NCBI RefSeq assembly: GCF_001601825.1
Contig: NZ_LUJK01000030.1
Coordinates: 1 to 40,295 of the forward strand
Source of the DNA: Limnobacter sp. CACIAM 66H1
GTDB lineage: Bacteria > Pseudomonadota > Gammaproteobacteria > Burkholderiales > Burkholderiaceae_B
Length of the DNA stretch: 40,295 bases
Reading direction: 5' to 3'
Position 1 is the stretch's first letter. The number at the start of each line of letters is the position of its first letter. This document shows, piece after piece, positions 14,850-23,781 of this stretch. A program made the translations under genes and the position numbers. The notes beneath the pieces are model-generated. The model had not been told where the DNA came from, ran no database searches, and saw only the letters and a list, made by a program, of their open reading frames with translations.

Positions 14850-17795
14850 GTGTCGATGAGTACTTTGCCTCTGCTAAGCCTTGTACTGCTTCCTTTTGCC
14901 GGAAGCTTGATTGCCGCATTCATGCCGGCCAATGCGCGCAATGCTGAATCCACACTTGCAGGCGCTATTGCGTTGCTGTGCGCCGTGCAGGTAGCTAGCT
15001 TGTATCCTGAAGTGGCGGCCGGGACTGTATTGAGGGAGGAATACACGTGGATTCCCTCGCTGGGTTTAAGTTTTGTGGTTCGCATGGATGGCTTTGCCTG
15101 GATGTTTTCCATGCTGGTGTCGGGTATTGGTGCCTTGGTGGTGCTGTATGCCCGTTACTACATGTCTCCCTCTGATCCTGTGCCACGTTTCTTTTCCTTC
15201 TTGCTTGCCTTCATGGGCGCAATGAGTGGGGTAGTGCTGTCTGGCAACCTGATTCAGTTGGCTGTATTTTGGGAGCTGACCAGCCTGTTTTCATTTTTAC
15301 TGATCGGGTACTGGTATCACCGCAAAGATGCAAGACGCGGTGCACGCATGGCCTTGACCGTGACAGGCGCTGGTGGTCTGTGCTTGTTCGCTGGCTTGCT
15401 GATACTAGGTCACATCGCCGGTAGTTACGACATGGACGTGGTGTTGGCCGCGAAGGACAACATTCAATCGCATGCCTTGTACACACCTATGTTGTTGCTG
15501 GTCCTATTGGGGGCTTTCACAAAAAGCGCCCAGTTTCCTTTTCATTTCTGGTTGCCGCATGCCATGGCTGCCCCCACACCAGTATCCGCGTATTTACACT
15601 CGGCCACCATGGTAAAAGCGGGTGTGTTTTTACTTGCGCGTTTTTGGCCGGTTTTGGCGGGTACAGATGAATGGTTTTGGCTGGTTACCTGCGCGGGGCT
15701 GGCCACTTTGCTACTGGGTGGTTTTGCCGCAATTTTTCAAAACGATCTCAAAGGTCTGCTGGCCTACTCAACCATTTCGCATTTGGGTTTGATCGTCACG
15801 CTGCTTGGCATGAATAGTCAACTGGCCGCAGTTGCGGCGGTGTTCCACATTATCAACCACGCCACTTTTAAGGCATCGCTGTTTATGGCGGTGGGAATTA
15901 TTGATCACGAAACAGGCACTCGCGACATTCGAAGGTTGAGTGGTTTGCGCCGTGCCATGCCGATTACTGCAACGCTCACGATGGTGGCGTCGGCCGCCAT
16001 GGCTGGTGTACCGCTGTTAAACGGATTCATTTCCAAGGAGATGTTTTTCACCGAAGCGGTGTTTGTAAGCTCGGTGCCGTGGTTCTCAACCGCTTTGCCT
16101 TATGTTGCAACGCTGGCGGGTATTTTTAGCGTGGTGTATTCATTGCGCTTTACCGTGGATGTGTTTTTTGGCCCGGACCGTTGCACCATGTTACCCAAAC
16201 CGGCACATGAACCACCCCACTGGATGCGCGTGCCTGTTGAGCTGCTGGTGTTGATTTGTTTAGCGGTGGGTGTGTTACCGCATTTGGTGATACAGGCCAT
16301 TTTGGTGACAGCGGCTACGCCTGTGGTGGCTGGAGACCTTCCTCAATTTGACTTGGCAATTTGGCATGGTTTTAATTTGCCGCTGCTGATGAGCTTCGTT
16401 GCGTTGTTTGGCGGAATTTTGTTGTACTTGTGGATGCGCCGGGGTATGAATACCGGTGGTGTCAAGGTGGCACCGGTCATTGGGATTTTAAGTGGCAAGA
16501 AGTTGTTTCGCAGCGTCTTGGCTTTGTTTGTGGTTGGTGCGCGCGCTGGCATGCGTTTTGTAAGCACGCGACGCCTTCAGCCGCAGTTGCTGCTGGTGAT
16601 GTTATTCACCGTGGTCGCGGCTGGTGCACCACTTTACGGAGTGGCTCTGTCTGATTGGCTGAACGTGGCAAGTCGGGAACAGTTGCCGTTTTCCCCGATG
16701 TTTGCTTTGTTGTGGGCGGTTGGTTGTGGGGCTGCAATTGCCGCTGCCTGGCAGGCCAAGTATCACCGCTTGACCGCGCTGGCTTTGATGAGCGTGGCGG
16801 GATTAACCACTGTCGTCACATTCGCCTGGTTTTCAGCCCCCGATCTTGCGTTAACGCAGCTATCAGTTGAAGCGGTCACCACTGTGTTGATTTTGCTGGG
16901 CCTGCGTTGGTTACCCAATCGCCGTGAGGAGGTGCAAACTCGTCAGCCGTTGCTCATTAAAGTTAAAGCAAGGGCAAGACGCTCGCGTGATTTCTTGTTG
17001 GCTTCCACCGCTGGGGTTGGCTTGGCCTTGTTGTCTTATGCCGCGATGAGTCGAAGTTTTCCGCAAAGCATTTCTCCATTTTTTCTGGAAAGAGCCTTGC
17101 CCGAGGGCGGGGGTACCAACGTGGTCAACGTCATGCTGGTTGATTTTCGAGGGTTCGACACTCTGGCCGAAATCACCGTGCTCGGTGTGGTCGCGCTAAC
17201 GGTCTACGCTTTGCTTCGCCGTTTCCGCCCCGCGGCCGAGAGCGTGGACATTCCAACGCAGCAGCGCGCCATTCCTGTGGACATTGCGACCGATCTCATT
17301 TCGAGTGATCAAGACATTGACACAGCCAAGGGATACTTGCTGGTGCCTGCGGTGCTGGTGCGAGCTGTGTTGCCAATTGCAGCAGTCATTGCCGTCTATC
17401 TTTTCATGCGGGGTCACAACGAACCTGGCGGTGGTTTTGTTGCTGGCTTGGTGTTGTCCACGGCGTTCATTTTGCAATACATCATTTCGGGCACCCGTTG
17501 GGTAGAAACTCACCTGCCTTTGCGCCCGCCCCTGTGGATCGCCAGCGGTTTACTAGTAGCCACAGGAACTGGTTTGGGCGCGTTGATGTTTGGCTATCCA
17601 TTTTTGACGACCCACACCGCGCATTTGAATATTCCGCTGATTGGCGAATTGCATGTGGCCAGCGCCTTGATCTATGACATTGGGGTATTCACTTTGGTGG
17701 TGGGTTCAACCTTGTTGATATTGACTGCCTTGGGTCACCAATCTTTGCGTGGTCATCGACGCGCAGTCATTCATGACGACAAAGGGGATGCATGA
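14850..17795 (+). CDS. mrpA: Na+/H+ antiporter subunit A with fused B domain (MrpAB/PhaAB), 981 aa
   Basis: The largest subunit of the multisubunit cation/proton antiporter, homologous to NuoL of complex I. Proton-channel signatures are visible: FWELTSLFSFLLIGYWYH with the key Glu, and TKSAQFPFHFWLPHAMAAPTPVSAYLHSATMVKAGV with the key Lys. The last 150 or so residues (RAVLPIAAVIAVYLFMRGHNEPGGGFVAGL) are the MrpB domain, so A and B are one gene as in group-2 (Pha) operons. The start is GTG 14850 or ATG 14856; neither has a clear ribosome site. Its stop overlaps the start of subunit C. Confidence 0.95.
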   Translation: MSMSTLPLLSLVLLPFAGSLIAAFMPANARNAESTLAGAIALLCAVQVASLYPEVAAGTVLREEYTWIPSLGLSFVVRMDGFAWMFSMLVSGIGALVVLYARYYMSPSDPVPRFFSFLLAFMGAMSGVVLSGNLIQLAVFWELTSLFSFLLIGYWYHRKDARRGARMALTVTGAGGLCLFAGLLILGHIAGSYDMDVVLAAKDNIQSHALYTPMLLLVLLGAFTKSAQFPFHFWLPHAMAAPTPVSAYLHSATMVKAGVFLLARFWPVLAGTDEWFWLVTCAGLATLLLGGFAAIFQNDLKGLLAYSTISHLGLIVTLLGMNSQLAAVAAVFHIINHATFKASLFMAVGIIDHETGTRDIRRLSGLRRAMPITATLTMVASAAMAGVPLLNGFISKEMFFTEAVFVSSVPWFSTALPYVATLAGIFSVVYSLRFTVDVFFGPDRCTMLPKPAHEPPHWMRVPVELLVLICLAVGVLPHLVIQAILVTAATPVVAGDLPQFDLAIWHGFNLPLLMSFVALFGGILLYLWMRRGMNTGGVKVAPVIGILSGKKLFRSVLALFVVGARAGMRFVSTRRLQPQLLLVMLFTVVAAGAPLYGVALSDWLNVASREQLPFSPMFALLWAVGCGAAIAAAWQAKYHRLTALALMSVAGLTTVVTFAWFSAPDLALTQLSVEAVTTVLILLGLRWLPNRREEVQTRQPLLIKVKARARRSRDFLLASTAGVGLALLSYAAMSRSFPQSISPFFLERALPEGGGTNVVNVMLVDFRGFDTLAEITVLGVVALTVYALLRRFRPAAESVDIPTQQRAIPVDIATDLISSDQDIDTAKGYLLVPAVLVRAVLPIAAVIAVYLFMRGHNEPGGGFVAGLVLSTAFILQYIISGTRWVETHLPLRPPLWIASGLLVATGTGLGALMFGYPFLTTHTAHLNIPLIGELHVASALIYDIGVFTLVVGSTLLILTALGHQSLRGHRRAVIHDDKGDA

Positions 17796-18139
17796 TGGAG
17801 CTGGTACTTTCGGTTGCGATTGGAATTTTAACCGCTTGCGGTGTGTGGCTGATTTTACGCCCGCGCACCTACCAGGTCATCATCGGTTTCTGCTTACTGG
17901 GCTATGGAGTCAACCTGTTTATCTTCAGCATGGGACGCTTGGCGGTAGACAGCGAGCCAATTCTGGTTCCGGAGCTAGAGGCCAGTTTGATGAACTATAC
18001 AGACCCCATGCCGCAGGCTTTGGTACTGACAGCGATTGTCATTGGTTTTGCCATGACAGCACTGTTTCTGGTTGTATTGCTGGCGCAGCGGGGCTTCTTT
18101 GGTAATGACCATGTGGATGGCAAAGGAGACGCTGAATGA
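17792..18139 (+). CDS. mrpC: Na+/H+ antiporter subunit C (NuoK-like), 115 aa
   Basis: A three-helix membrane protein homologous to NuoK: MELVLSVAIGILTACGVWLILRPRTYQVIIGFCLLGYGVNLFIF, then DPMPQALVLTAIVIGFAMTALFLVVLL. The conserved DP-x-PQALVLTAIVI segment is diagnostic. Its ATG overlaps the end of mrpA (second ATG at 17795 also possible), and its own stop overlaps mrpD, showing translational coupling in the operon. Confidence 0.96.
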   Translation: MMELVLSVAIGILTACGVWLILRPRTYQVIIGFCLLGYGVNLFIFSMGRLAVDSEPILVPELEASLMNYTDPMPQALVLTAIVIGFAMTALFLVVLLAQRGFFGNDHVDGKGDAE

Positions 18140-19833
18140 TGCGTCTGCTTGAGGGCTTGATGCCGCATCTCATAATCGCCCCAATTCTTTTCCCGCTGTT
18201 AATGGCCTGCGCCATGTTGCTGTTGGGCGAGCGACGGTATCGCTTAAAAATTAGCCTGGGTTTGTTTGCTGGTCTGTTCAATCTTGGAGTTGCCTTGGCC
18301 CTGTTGGTGTGGGTCAAGGAAAGTGGAAGTGCAGGGTCCATTGGTATTTACCTGCCATCCAACTGGGATGTGCCTTTCGGTATCGTCTTGGTACTTGATC
18401 AATTGTCGGCACTTATGCTGACACTGGCCGCCTTGGTGGGTTTTGCGGCTTACGTTTTTTCAATGGCACGTTGGCACAAGGCGGGGTCTCATTTTCATCC
18501 CCTGTTTTTAGTTCAGCTCATGGGAATTAACGGTGCGTTCCTCACCGGTGACTTGTTTAACCTATTCGTGTTTTTTGAGGTTATGCTGGCAGCGTCTTAT
18601 GGTTTGCTGTTGCATGGGTCGGGCCGCCTGAGGGTGCGTGCAGGTTTGCATTACATCGCAATCAACCTCACGGCATCATCGTTGTTTCTGGTCGGGGCTG
18701 CCATGATTTATGGCATCACAGGCACGCTCAACATGGCCGATTTGGCAGCCAAGATTCCATTCATTTCTCAAGCGGATCGCCCCTTGTTCCATGCAGGTTG
18801 TGCAGTACTGGGCGTGGCGTTTTTGGCCAAAGCGGCGATGTGGCCGCTTAACTTTTGGTTGGTGCCTGCTTATTCGTCAGCCAGCGCGCCAGCAGCCGCA
18901 GTGTTTGCCATGTTGACCAAGGTGGGTGTGTACGTGTTGTTGCGTCTAAGCACCTTGTTGTTTTCGGAAGAGTCGCAGGGCTCTGCAGGCTTTGGCAGTG
19001 ATTGGCTTGTGTGGGGCGGTCTTTTGACCATGGCATGCGGATCATTGGGCGTGTTGACTGCCACCAGCCCGGCACGGGCGGCAGCTTTTTCCATTACAGT
19101 GTCCTCGGGTATTCTGATTTGCGTGGTTGGCTTAGGTATCCCTGATGTAACCGCGAGTGCCTTGTACTATCTTTTGGGTTCAACCTTCGCTGTGGCGGCC
19201 CTGTTTTTATTGACTGAATTGATGGACCGCGTGCGTGATATGGAAGCTGCGCAGCGTCGACAAGACGAAGAAGAGGACGTCAGTCTGCCTTTCGGTTTTG
19301 CCGAGTCGCGCCTTAATCCGGACGTCAACCTTGATGACAATGAAGAGGCCTTAATTGGCAAGCCAACTCCGGGGTCGATTGCTTTACTAGGCCTTACCTT
19401 CATTGTGTGCACTTTGTTGGTGGCTGGCCTGCCGCCTTTGTCCGGTTTTTTGGGCAAGTTTGCGGTTGTGTCGGCCTTGCTTCCAATCGCCGACACTGAT
19501 TTCACCACCACGCCAGGTATGTGGACGCTCATGGTGATGTTGTTTGTTTCTGGCCTGTTTGCCCTGGTGGCACTCACCCGCATTGGTATTCGGTTTTTCT
19601 GGATGACCAGCGAGCGTCCAGCCCCATTGCTGCGTACCATCGAGTATCTGCCAGTGGCATTATTGATTGTTTTTTCGGTGCTGTTGACTGTTCGGGCCGA
19701 AGTGGTCATGAAGTTTGCGAAGCAAACGTCGCAGGCGCTTCATTCTCCGCAGGGCTATATCCAGGCCGTGTTGTCGGCCAAGCCTCAGTGGTCACCCACC
19801 AATGCCTATCGTCTTGACCAGGAGGCGCCATGA
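18136..19833 (+). CDS. mrpD: Na+/H+ antiporter subunit D (NuoN/NuoM-like), 565 aa
   Basis: The second antiporter-like subunit, with 14 or so hydrophobic segments. FNLFVFFEVMLAASYGLLLHG holds the conserved Glu, and FLAKAAMWPLNFWLVPAYSSASAPAAAVFAMLTKVGVYVLLR the conserved Lys residues of the proton path. An acidic stretch around residues 370-400 (RRQDEEEDVSLPF ... LDDNEEALIGKP) forms a cytoplasmic loop before the last helices. Four-base overlaps (ATGA) join it to mrpC and mrpE. Confidence 0.96.
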   Translation: MMRLLEGLMPHLIIAPILFPLLMACAMLLLGERRYRLKISLGLFAGLFNLGVALALLVWVKESGSAGSIGIYLPSNWDVPFGIVLVLDQLSALMLTLAALVGFAAYVFSMARWHKAGSHFHPLFLVQLMGINGAFLTGDLFNLFVFFEVMLAASYGLLLHGSGRLRVRAGLHYIAINLTASSLFLVGAAMIYGITGTLNMADLAAKIPFISQADRPLFHAGCAVLGVAFLAKAAMWPLNFWLVPAYSSASAPAAAVFAMLTKVGVYVLLRLSTLLFSEESQGSAGFGSDWLVWGGLLTMACGSLGVLTATSPARAAAFSITVSSGILICVVGLGIPDVTASALYYLLGSTFAVAALFLLTELMDRVRDMEAAQRRQDEEEDVSLPFGFAESRLNPDVNLDDNEEALIGKPTPGSIALLGLTFIVCTLLVAGLPPLSGFLGKFAVVSALLPIADTDFTTTPGMWTLMVMLFVSGLFALVALTRIGIRFFWMTSERPAPLLRTIEYLPVALLIVFSVLLTVRAEVVMKFAKQTSQALHSPQGYIQAVLSAKPQWSPTNAYRLDQEAP

Positions 19834-20321
19834 TCCGCAAGTTATTGCCCGACCCTTTGCTAACACTGGGCTTGATCGCCTTGTGGCTTGTTTTGAATCG
19901 GTCTTATGGTTTGGGCCACTGGTTGTTTGCGGTGGTGTTGGGTGTGCTAGTCCCTTTGCTTGTTCAACCCCTAAGGCCTGTGCCGGTGTTTTTCAAAAGA
20001 CCCGGCTTGGCGTTCGTTTTGTTTTGGCGCGTGGGGCTGGATGTGGTGGTTTGGAATTGGCGTATTCTCCGAGGAACTTTGGCCACCGGCGACAAGGTGC
20101 CCAAGGGCGACTTTGTGGTTGTTCCACTCGACTTGCGTGATCCCAATGGTTTGGCTGTGCTGGCGGCAATTCTGTGCGTAATTCCGGGCACAATTTGGTC
20201 TGAGTTGGCCTTGGATCGCAGTGCTCTGTTGGTGCATGTGTTCGACATGAAACATGCAGAAGAGGAAATCCAAACCATCAAGAACCGCTACGAAAAACCT
20301 CTCATGGAGATTTTTCAATGA
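19830..20321 (+). CDS. mrpE: Na+/H+ antiporter subunit E, 163 aa
   Basis: MrpE has two or so N-terminal membrane helices (LLTLGLIALWLVLNRSYGLGHWLFAVVLGVLVPLL) and a cytoplasmic domain. The conserved segments RVGLDVVVWNWRIL, PLDLRDPNGLAVLAAILCVIPGTIW and VHVFDM fit the family. It overlaps mrpD and mrpF by four bases each. The subunit belongs to the structural part of the antiporter complex and has no known catalytic residue. Confidence 0.94.
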   Translation: MIRKLLPDPLLTLGLIALWLVLNRSYGLGHWLFAVVLGVLVPLLVQPLRPVPVFFKRPGLAFVLFWRVGLDVVVWNWRILRGTLATGDKVPKGDFVVVPLDLRDPNGLAVLAAILCVIPGTIWSELALDRSALLVHVFDMKHAEEEIQTIKNRYEKPLMEIFQ

Positions 20322-20596
20322 GTACGTTTTTGTTTGTATCCATCATAGTGACATTGGCTTTCTATTCTCTGGCCATGGGTTTGACTTTGTATCGCATGTT
20401 GGTGGGTCCGAGGGCTCAAGACAGGGTGTTAGCCATGGACTTGATGTACACCATTGGCATGTTGACGTTGATGGTGTTGGCAATTCGGTATCAAAGTGAA
20501 ATGTACTTTGAAGCGGCCTTGTTGATTGCTTTGTTCGGGTTTGTTGGCTCCGCAGCCATGGCCAAGTTTTTGCTGCGTGGCGAGGTGATTGAATGA
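20318..20596 (+). CDS. mrpF: Na+/H+ antiporter subunit F, 92 aa
   Basis: A small three-helix membrane subunit: FLFVSIIVTLAFYSLAMGLTLYRMLVGPRAQDRVLAMD with the conserved GP-x-x-x-DRV-x-x-D motif, then MYFEAALLIALFGFVGSAAMAKFLLRG. The length is typical. Start and stop overlap the neighbouring mrpE and mrpG genes, so it is translated from the same message. Confidence 0.95.
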   Translation: MSTFLFVSIIVTLAFYSLAMGLTLYRMLVGPRAQDRVLAMDLMYTIGMLTLMVLAIRYQSEMYFEAALLIALFGFVGSAAMAKFLLRGEVIE

Positions 20597-20985
20597 TTAT
20601 TGCGGCACCTTTGTGGATTGAAATCGTGGTCGGCGTACTGCTTGTGGTCTCGGGTGTGTTTACGCTTTCCTCAGCAATCGGGATTTTGCGGTTTAAAAGC
20701 TTTTTTCAGCGTATGCACCCCACGGCACTGGCTTACAGCTTCTCGGCTTGGTTGGTTACCTTGGCCAGTATTGTGTATTTTTCTGCTGTGGATTTCTCGC
20801 TGACGTTGCACCCTTGGCTGATTGTGATTTTCCTGTCTATTACTGTGCCAGTAACCACAATTTTCTTGGCACGAACTGACTTATTTCGTAATCGAATTGC
20901 CAAAGCACCTGAGATTGAAGTACCGCCTCCCTTAAGCGAAATGGCATCGCCATTGCCCAGAAAAAAGCCAGCCCACCTCGACTAA
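20593..20985 (+). CDS. mrpG: Na+/H+ antiporter subunit G, 130 aa
   Basis: The last gene of the operon. IEIVVGVLLVVSGVFTLSSAIGILRFKSFFQRMHPTALAYSF carries the family pattern G-I-x-R-x-x-x-F-x-R-MH-x-x-x. Two further membrane helices follow and the C-terminal 35 residues are hydrophilic. It stops 15 bases before the convergent AraC-type gene, with no convincing terminator between. With A(B), C, D, E and F it completes the antiporter. Confidence 0.94.
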   Translation: MIIAAPLWIEIVVGVLLVVSGVFTLSSAIGILRFKSFFQRMHPTALAYSFSAWLVTLASIVYFSAVDFSLTLHPWLIVIFLSITVPVTTIFLARTDLFRNRIAKAPEIEVPPPLSEMASPLPRKKPAHLD

Positions 20986-21000
20986 TGGCCAGAGAGGGCA

Positions 21001-22032
21001 CTAGCCCTGGCGGATTTCGCTGGGGCTTTTGCCAAACCATCGTTTGCATGCCCTGCTAAAGGCGGAGGCATCGGAAAACCCAAGGTCTAGTGCGATTGCG
21101 GTGAGTGTGTCGCCGGTATGTTTCAGGCGTCGCTGGGCCTCGTGTTGTCGAATGTCTTCCACCATGGCCGCGAGGCTGGTACCTTCTTCCGCCAGTTTAC
21201 GCTGAAGGTTGCGAGCGCTCATGTGCATGGTGGAAGCAGCCTGTTCTATGGTGGGCGCGCCGTGTTCCAATTGTTGCAATATCCAGGTACGTAATTGTCG
21301 GCTGACGCTATTCACAGGTTTAAGGCGTTCGATAGCCGCCTGGCTGGCCTGGTCGAGGTGTTCTGCAATCAAGGGGTTTGCGCCCTTCAGGCGGGTGTGT
21401 ACGGTGGCCAACGCATACACGATACGCATGGTTTCGCAGCCAAATATCAAGGGAGCTGCAAAGCTTTTTTCAAAGAACTCCAGGTTGCCTGTTTGCGGTG
21501 CAGGGCGACTTAATTCAACCCGCAAAGGCACCAAACCCGGGTCTCCCAGGCCTTTGCCGGCGTTGGCCAACAAGCAAAGAAAACCGTCGGTGGATTGATG
21601 TGCGGGTTGAGCGCCTTCCCTCAGTTTGAGTTCAACAATGAATTCAGACTCGGTGGTTTGAAGCTCGATTGCACTGGCGTCTGTGACCAAATCAGCAAAC
21701 CTTCGCATGCGACCAAACGCCTGCTCCAGGGTCTCGCTGGCCATGACGCTAAGCCCCACCGCGTGAAAGGTTGCTGGCGTGATGTGCCGAATGGCTTTGA
21801 TGCCCAACGTTTCATCACCCGTGGCCTGAACGGCTTTTTGCCACAGCAGGGTGGTTTGTGGCACGGGATAGCGTGCTTCCGGAGACTCCAGCAGGGCAAT
21901 GTCAAGCCCGGCTTGCTCAAACAAGGGGGCCGGTTGACAGCCCTGCAGCTCCAGTTCGCGCGCCAATCCGCGCATCCAGCTGGCCAGCGCGGTGGGCGTA
22001 TTCGGGTTCGAATTGCACGCTTTGTTGTTCAT
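21001..22032 (-). CDS. AraC-family transcriptional regulator (arabinose-binding-like sensor domain), 343 aa
   Basis: Residues 20-210 match the sensory domain of the OruR/ArgR-like AraC group (ELELQGCQPAPLFEQAGLD, GDETLGIKAIRHITPATFHAVGLSVMAS). The last 100 residues carry two HTH motifs (TIEQAASTMHMSARNLQRKLAEEGTS; TLTAIALDLGFSDASAFSRACKRWFGKSPSEIR). Regulators of this group often control lipid or alkane genes. It is divergent from the membrane desaturase at 22147 with a 114-base gap that holds a dyad, so it is the probable regulator of that gene. The ligand is unknown. Confidence 0.92.
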   Translation of the reverse strand: MNNKACNSNPNTPTALASWMRGLARELELQGCQPAPLFEQAGLDIALLESPEARYPVPQTTLLWQKAVQATGDETLGIKAIRHITPATFHAVGLSVMASETLEQAFGRMRRFADLVTDASAIELQTTESEFIVELKLREGAQPAHQSTDGFLCLLANAGKGLGDPGLVPLRVELSRPAPQTGNLEFFEKSFAAPLIFGCETMRIVYALATVHTRLKGANPLIAEHLDQASQAAIERLKPVNSVSRQLRTWILQQLEHGAPTIEQAASTMHMSARNLQRKLAEEGTSLAAMVEDIRQHEAQRRLKHTGDTLTAIALDLGFSDASAFSRACKRWFGKSPSEIRQG

Positions 22033-22063
22033 TGCTTCTTGATTTTGGCGCCGAAGGTCATGG

Positions 22064-22084
22064 GCTTGTCGTTCTGGAACAAGC
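22064..22084. promoter_or_regulatory. Dyad between the AraC-type gene and the desaturase gene
   Basis: GCTTGT (22064-22069) and ACAAGC (22079-22084) form a perfect six-base inverted repeat with a nine-base spacer. A further ACTTGT (22088-22093) follows. The site is well placed for a regulator acting on both divergent genes. AraC proteins more often use direct repeats, so the link is tentative. Confidence 0.3.
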
Positions 22085-22146
22085 TTTACTTGTCAAACCC
22101 AAGCATACTTCAATCACCAAAAGCCAAAACGAAAAGAGGCAAGAGT

Positions 22147-23268
22147 ATGTCAAGTTTGAGTGAAAAACTGATGGGTCAGGCGGCAAAGGCCGATGGTGGC
22201 TCACGCATCAAGCAAAACAGCATCAATGCGCAGGATCAAAAACGCATTGCTGCCATTAAAACTGCGGTGCTGGCCGAAGGTGATCGCATTCGCGCCAAGT
22301 ACCCGATTTTAAAGCATCAAGACCTGATCGGCATGGCCATTTTGCTGTTCTCGATTGCAGGTGCGGTTTTGACTGGTTGGGCTTATCTGGAAGGCGTGCT
22401 GGCCTGGTACGTGACCATTCCAGTGATTGCGATTTTCCTGAGCTTTACGCACGAGCTGGAACATGACCTGATTCACTACATGTATTTCCGCAAGAACAAG
22501 TTCATGCACAACCTCATGATGGCTCTGGTGTGGATTTGCCGCCCCAGCACCATCAATCCTTGGGCACGTCGCCACCTCCACTTGCATCATCACAAGCATT
22601 CCGGCACTGAAACCGATCTGGAAGAGCGCGCAATCACCAACGGTGAGCGCTTCACGCCCCTGCGTCTGTTGATGATGTTTGATCTGGAACTGAGTGTTGT
22701 GCTGCGGATGTTCAAGATTCCAAAGAACCGTCGCCTGAAAATGTTGATGATGGGTGCTGCCGGCAACTTCCCTGTGGCTTCCGTGTTCTACATTGGCTGG
22801 CATGCCTACGTGGCGTACTGGGCCATCGAGGCGGCTGCATGGGCTGTTGGGTACAGTGTGCCTTGGCCAGCGTTTGTGACTCCTGAGCTTGTGGCCACTG
22901 CCAATACAGTTGCAGTGCTGATTTTTGCCCCTAACCTGTTGCGCTCTTTCAGCATCAACTTCATCAGTTCGAACATGCACTATTTCGGCGATATTGAAGA
23001 CGGTAATTTCGTTCAGCAGTGCCAGGTACTCAACAGCAAGTGGTTCATCATTCCCCACCTGTTCTGTTTCAACTTCGGCTCCACACATGGCATTCACCAC
23101 TTTGTAGTACGTGACCCGTTCTATATTCGCCAAATGACCGCCAAGCGTGCCCATGAGGTGATGCGAGAAAACGGTGTTCGATTCAATGATCTGGGCACTT
23201 TCAAGCGAGCCAACCGTTGGTCCATGAACGAGCAAGGTCAAAAAGAGGCAGGATACCAGGCCGCCTAA
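22147..23268 (+). CDS. Membrane fatty acid desaturase/hydroxylase family protein, 373 aa
   Basis: An integral-membrane di-iron enzyme. Three histidine boxes are present: THELEHDLIH (His102, 106, 110), RRHLHLHHHKH (His143-151) and THGIHHF (His314, 317, 318). Hydrophobic pairs lie near residues 60-100 and 205-265. Such enzymes desaturate or hydroxylate acyl chains or related lipids; the reaction cannot be told apart here. ATG 22147 is chosen because MSSLSEKL follows an AGAGG site, and the long frame upstream of it is antisense to the regulator. It is monocistronic, with a terminator about 100 bases after its stop. Confidence 0.88.
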   Translation: MSSLSEKLMGQAAKADGGSRIKQNSINAQDQKRIAAIKTAVLAEGDRIRAKYPILKHQDLIGMAILLFSIAGAVLTGWAYLEGVLAWYVTIPVIAIFLSFTHELEHDLIHYMYFRKNKFMHNLMMALVWICRPSTINPWARRHLHLHHHKHSGTETDLEERAITNGERFTPLRLLMMFDLELSVVLRMFKIPKNRRLKMLMMGAAGNFPVASVFYIGWHAYVAYWAIEAAAWAVGYSVPWPAFVTPELVATANTVAVLIFAPNLLRSFSINFISSNMHYFGDIEDGNFVQQCQVLNSKWFIIPHLFCFNFGSTHGIHHFVVRDPFYIRQMTAKRAHEVMRENGVRFNDLGTFKRANRWSMNEQGQKEAGYQAA

Positions 23269-23370
23269 GAGCCTGTTGATCCAAAACCGCTCTTTGCTAG
23301 AGAGAGGGCGGCGTAGTTCTAGTGTCATTGGCTGAATTCTTCAATGGGGCAGCCTACTCCGTCGACACGA

Positions 23371-23404
23371 AGGGCGCTTTTCGAAAGGAAAGCGCTCTTT
23401 TTTT
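23371..23404 (+). terminator. Intrinsic terminator after the desaturase gene
   Basis: AGGGCGCTTTTC pairs with GAAAGCGCTCT (one G-T pair and one bulge) across a short GAAAG loop, followed by seven T at 23398-23404. Confidence 0.8.
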
Positions 23405-23490
23405 GTCTTTGAAATTCAGGATGTTGGAGTTCTACAGCCTTCCATCTTATAATGAGGAGTTTTTCGTTTGTATTTGCAGGTGTAGCGGAA

Positions 23491-23781
23491 ATGCCAATTT
23501 ATGCGTATCGCTGTGAAGCGTGTGGCTTCGAAAAAGACGTGTTGCAAAAACTGAGCGATGCCCCTTTGACCCAGTGTCCAAGTTGTGGGCAGGCCAGTTT
23601 TGCAAAGCAGGTGACTGCGGCAGGCTTTCAATTAAAAGGCTCGGGTTGGTATGTCACTGATTTCCGGGGCGGCAGTGGAGCGTCGTCGGTGACGGGCTCA
23701 ACGGCGGCGTCCGGTGCCTCAGCGGCGTCGACCAGCGCACCCTCACCCTCAACCACTGCGCCGAGTGCCGATGCCAGCTAA
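23491..23781 (+). CDS. FmdB-family zinc-ribbon protein, 96 aa
   Basis: Starts MPIYAYRCEACGF, the signature of the FmdB/CxxC regulatory family. Two CxxC knuckles (CEAC, CPSC) would hold one zinc. GFQLKGSGWYVTDFRGG is the usual continuation, and the last 35 residues are a low-complexity Ala/Ser/Thr/Pro tail. ATG 23491 is preferred to the upstream in-frame ATG at 23452. The stop overlaps the start of the DUF502 gene. The fmdB-DUF502-aspS-nudB order is standard in betaproteobacteria; the function is unknown. Confidence 0.93.
   Translation: MPIYAYRCEACGFEKDVLQKLSDAPLTQCPSCGQASFAKQVTAAGFQLKGSGWYVTDFRGGSGASSVTGSTAASGASAASTSAPSPSTTAPSADAS

Noticed and set aside
21595-22146. A long N-terminal extension of the desaturase reading frame
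   Set aside because: It is antisense to the AraC-type gene, and a proper ribosome site and start lie at 22147.
22309-23328. A 339-codon minus-strand frame opposite the desaturase gene
   Set aside because: It is antisense to all three histidine boxes of the real gene and has no recognisable domain or ribosome site.
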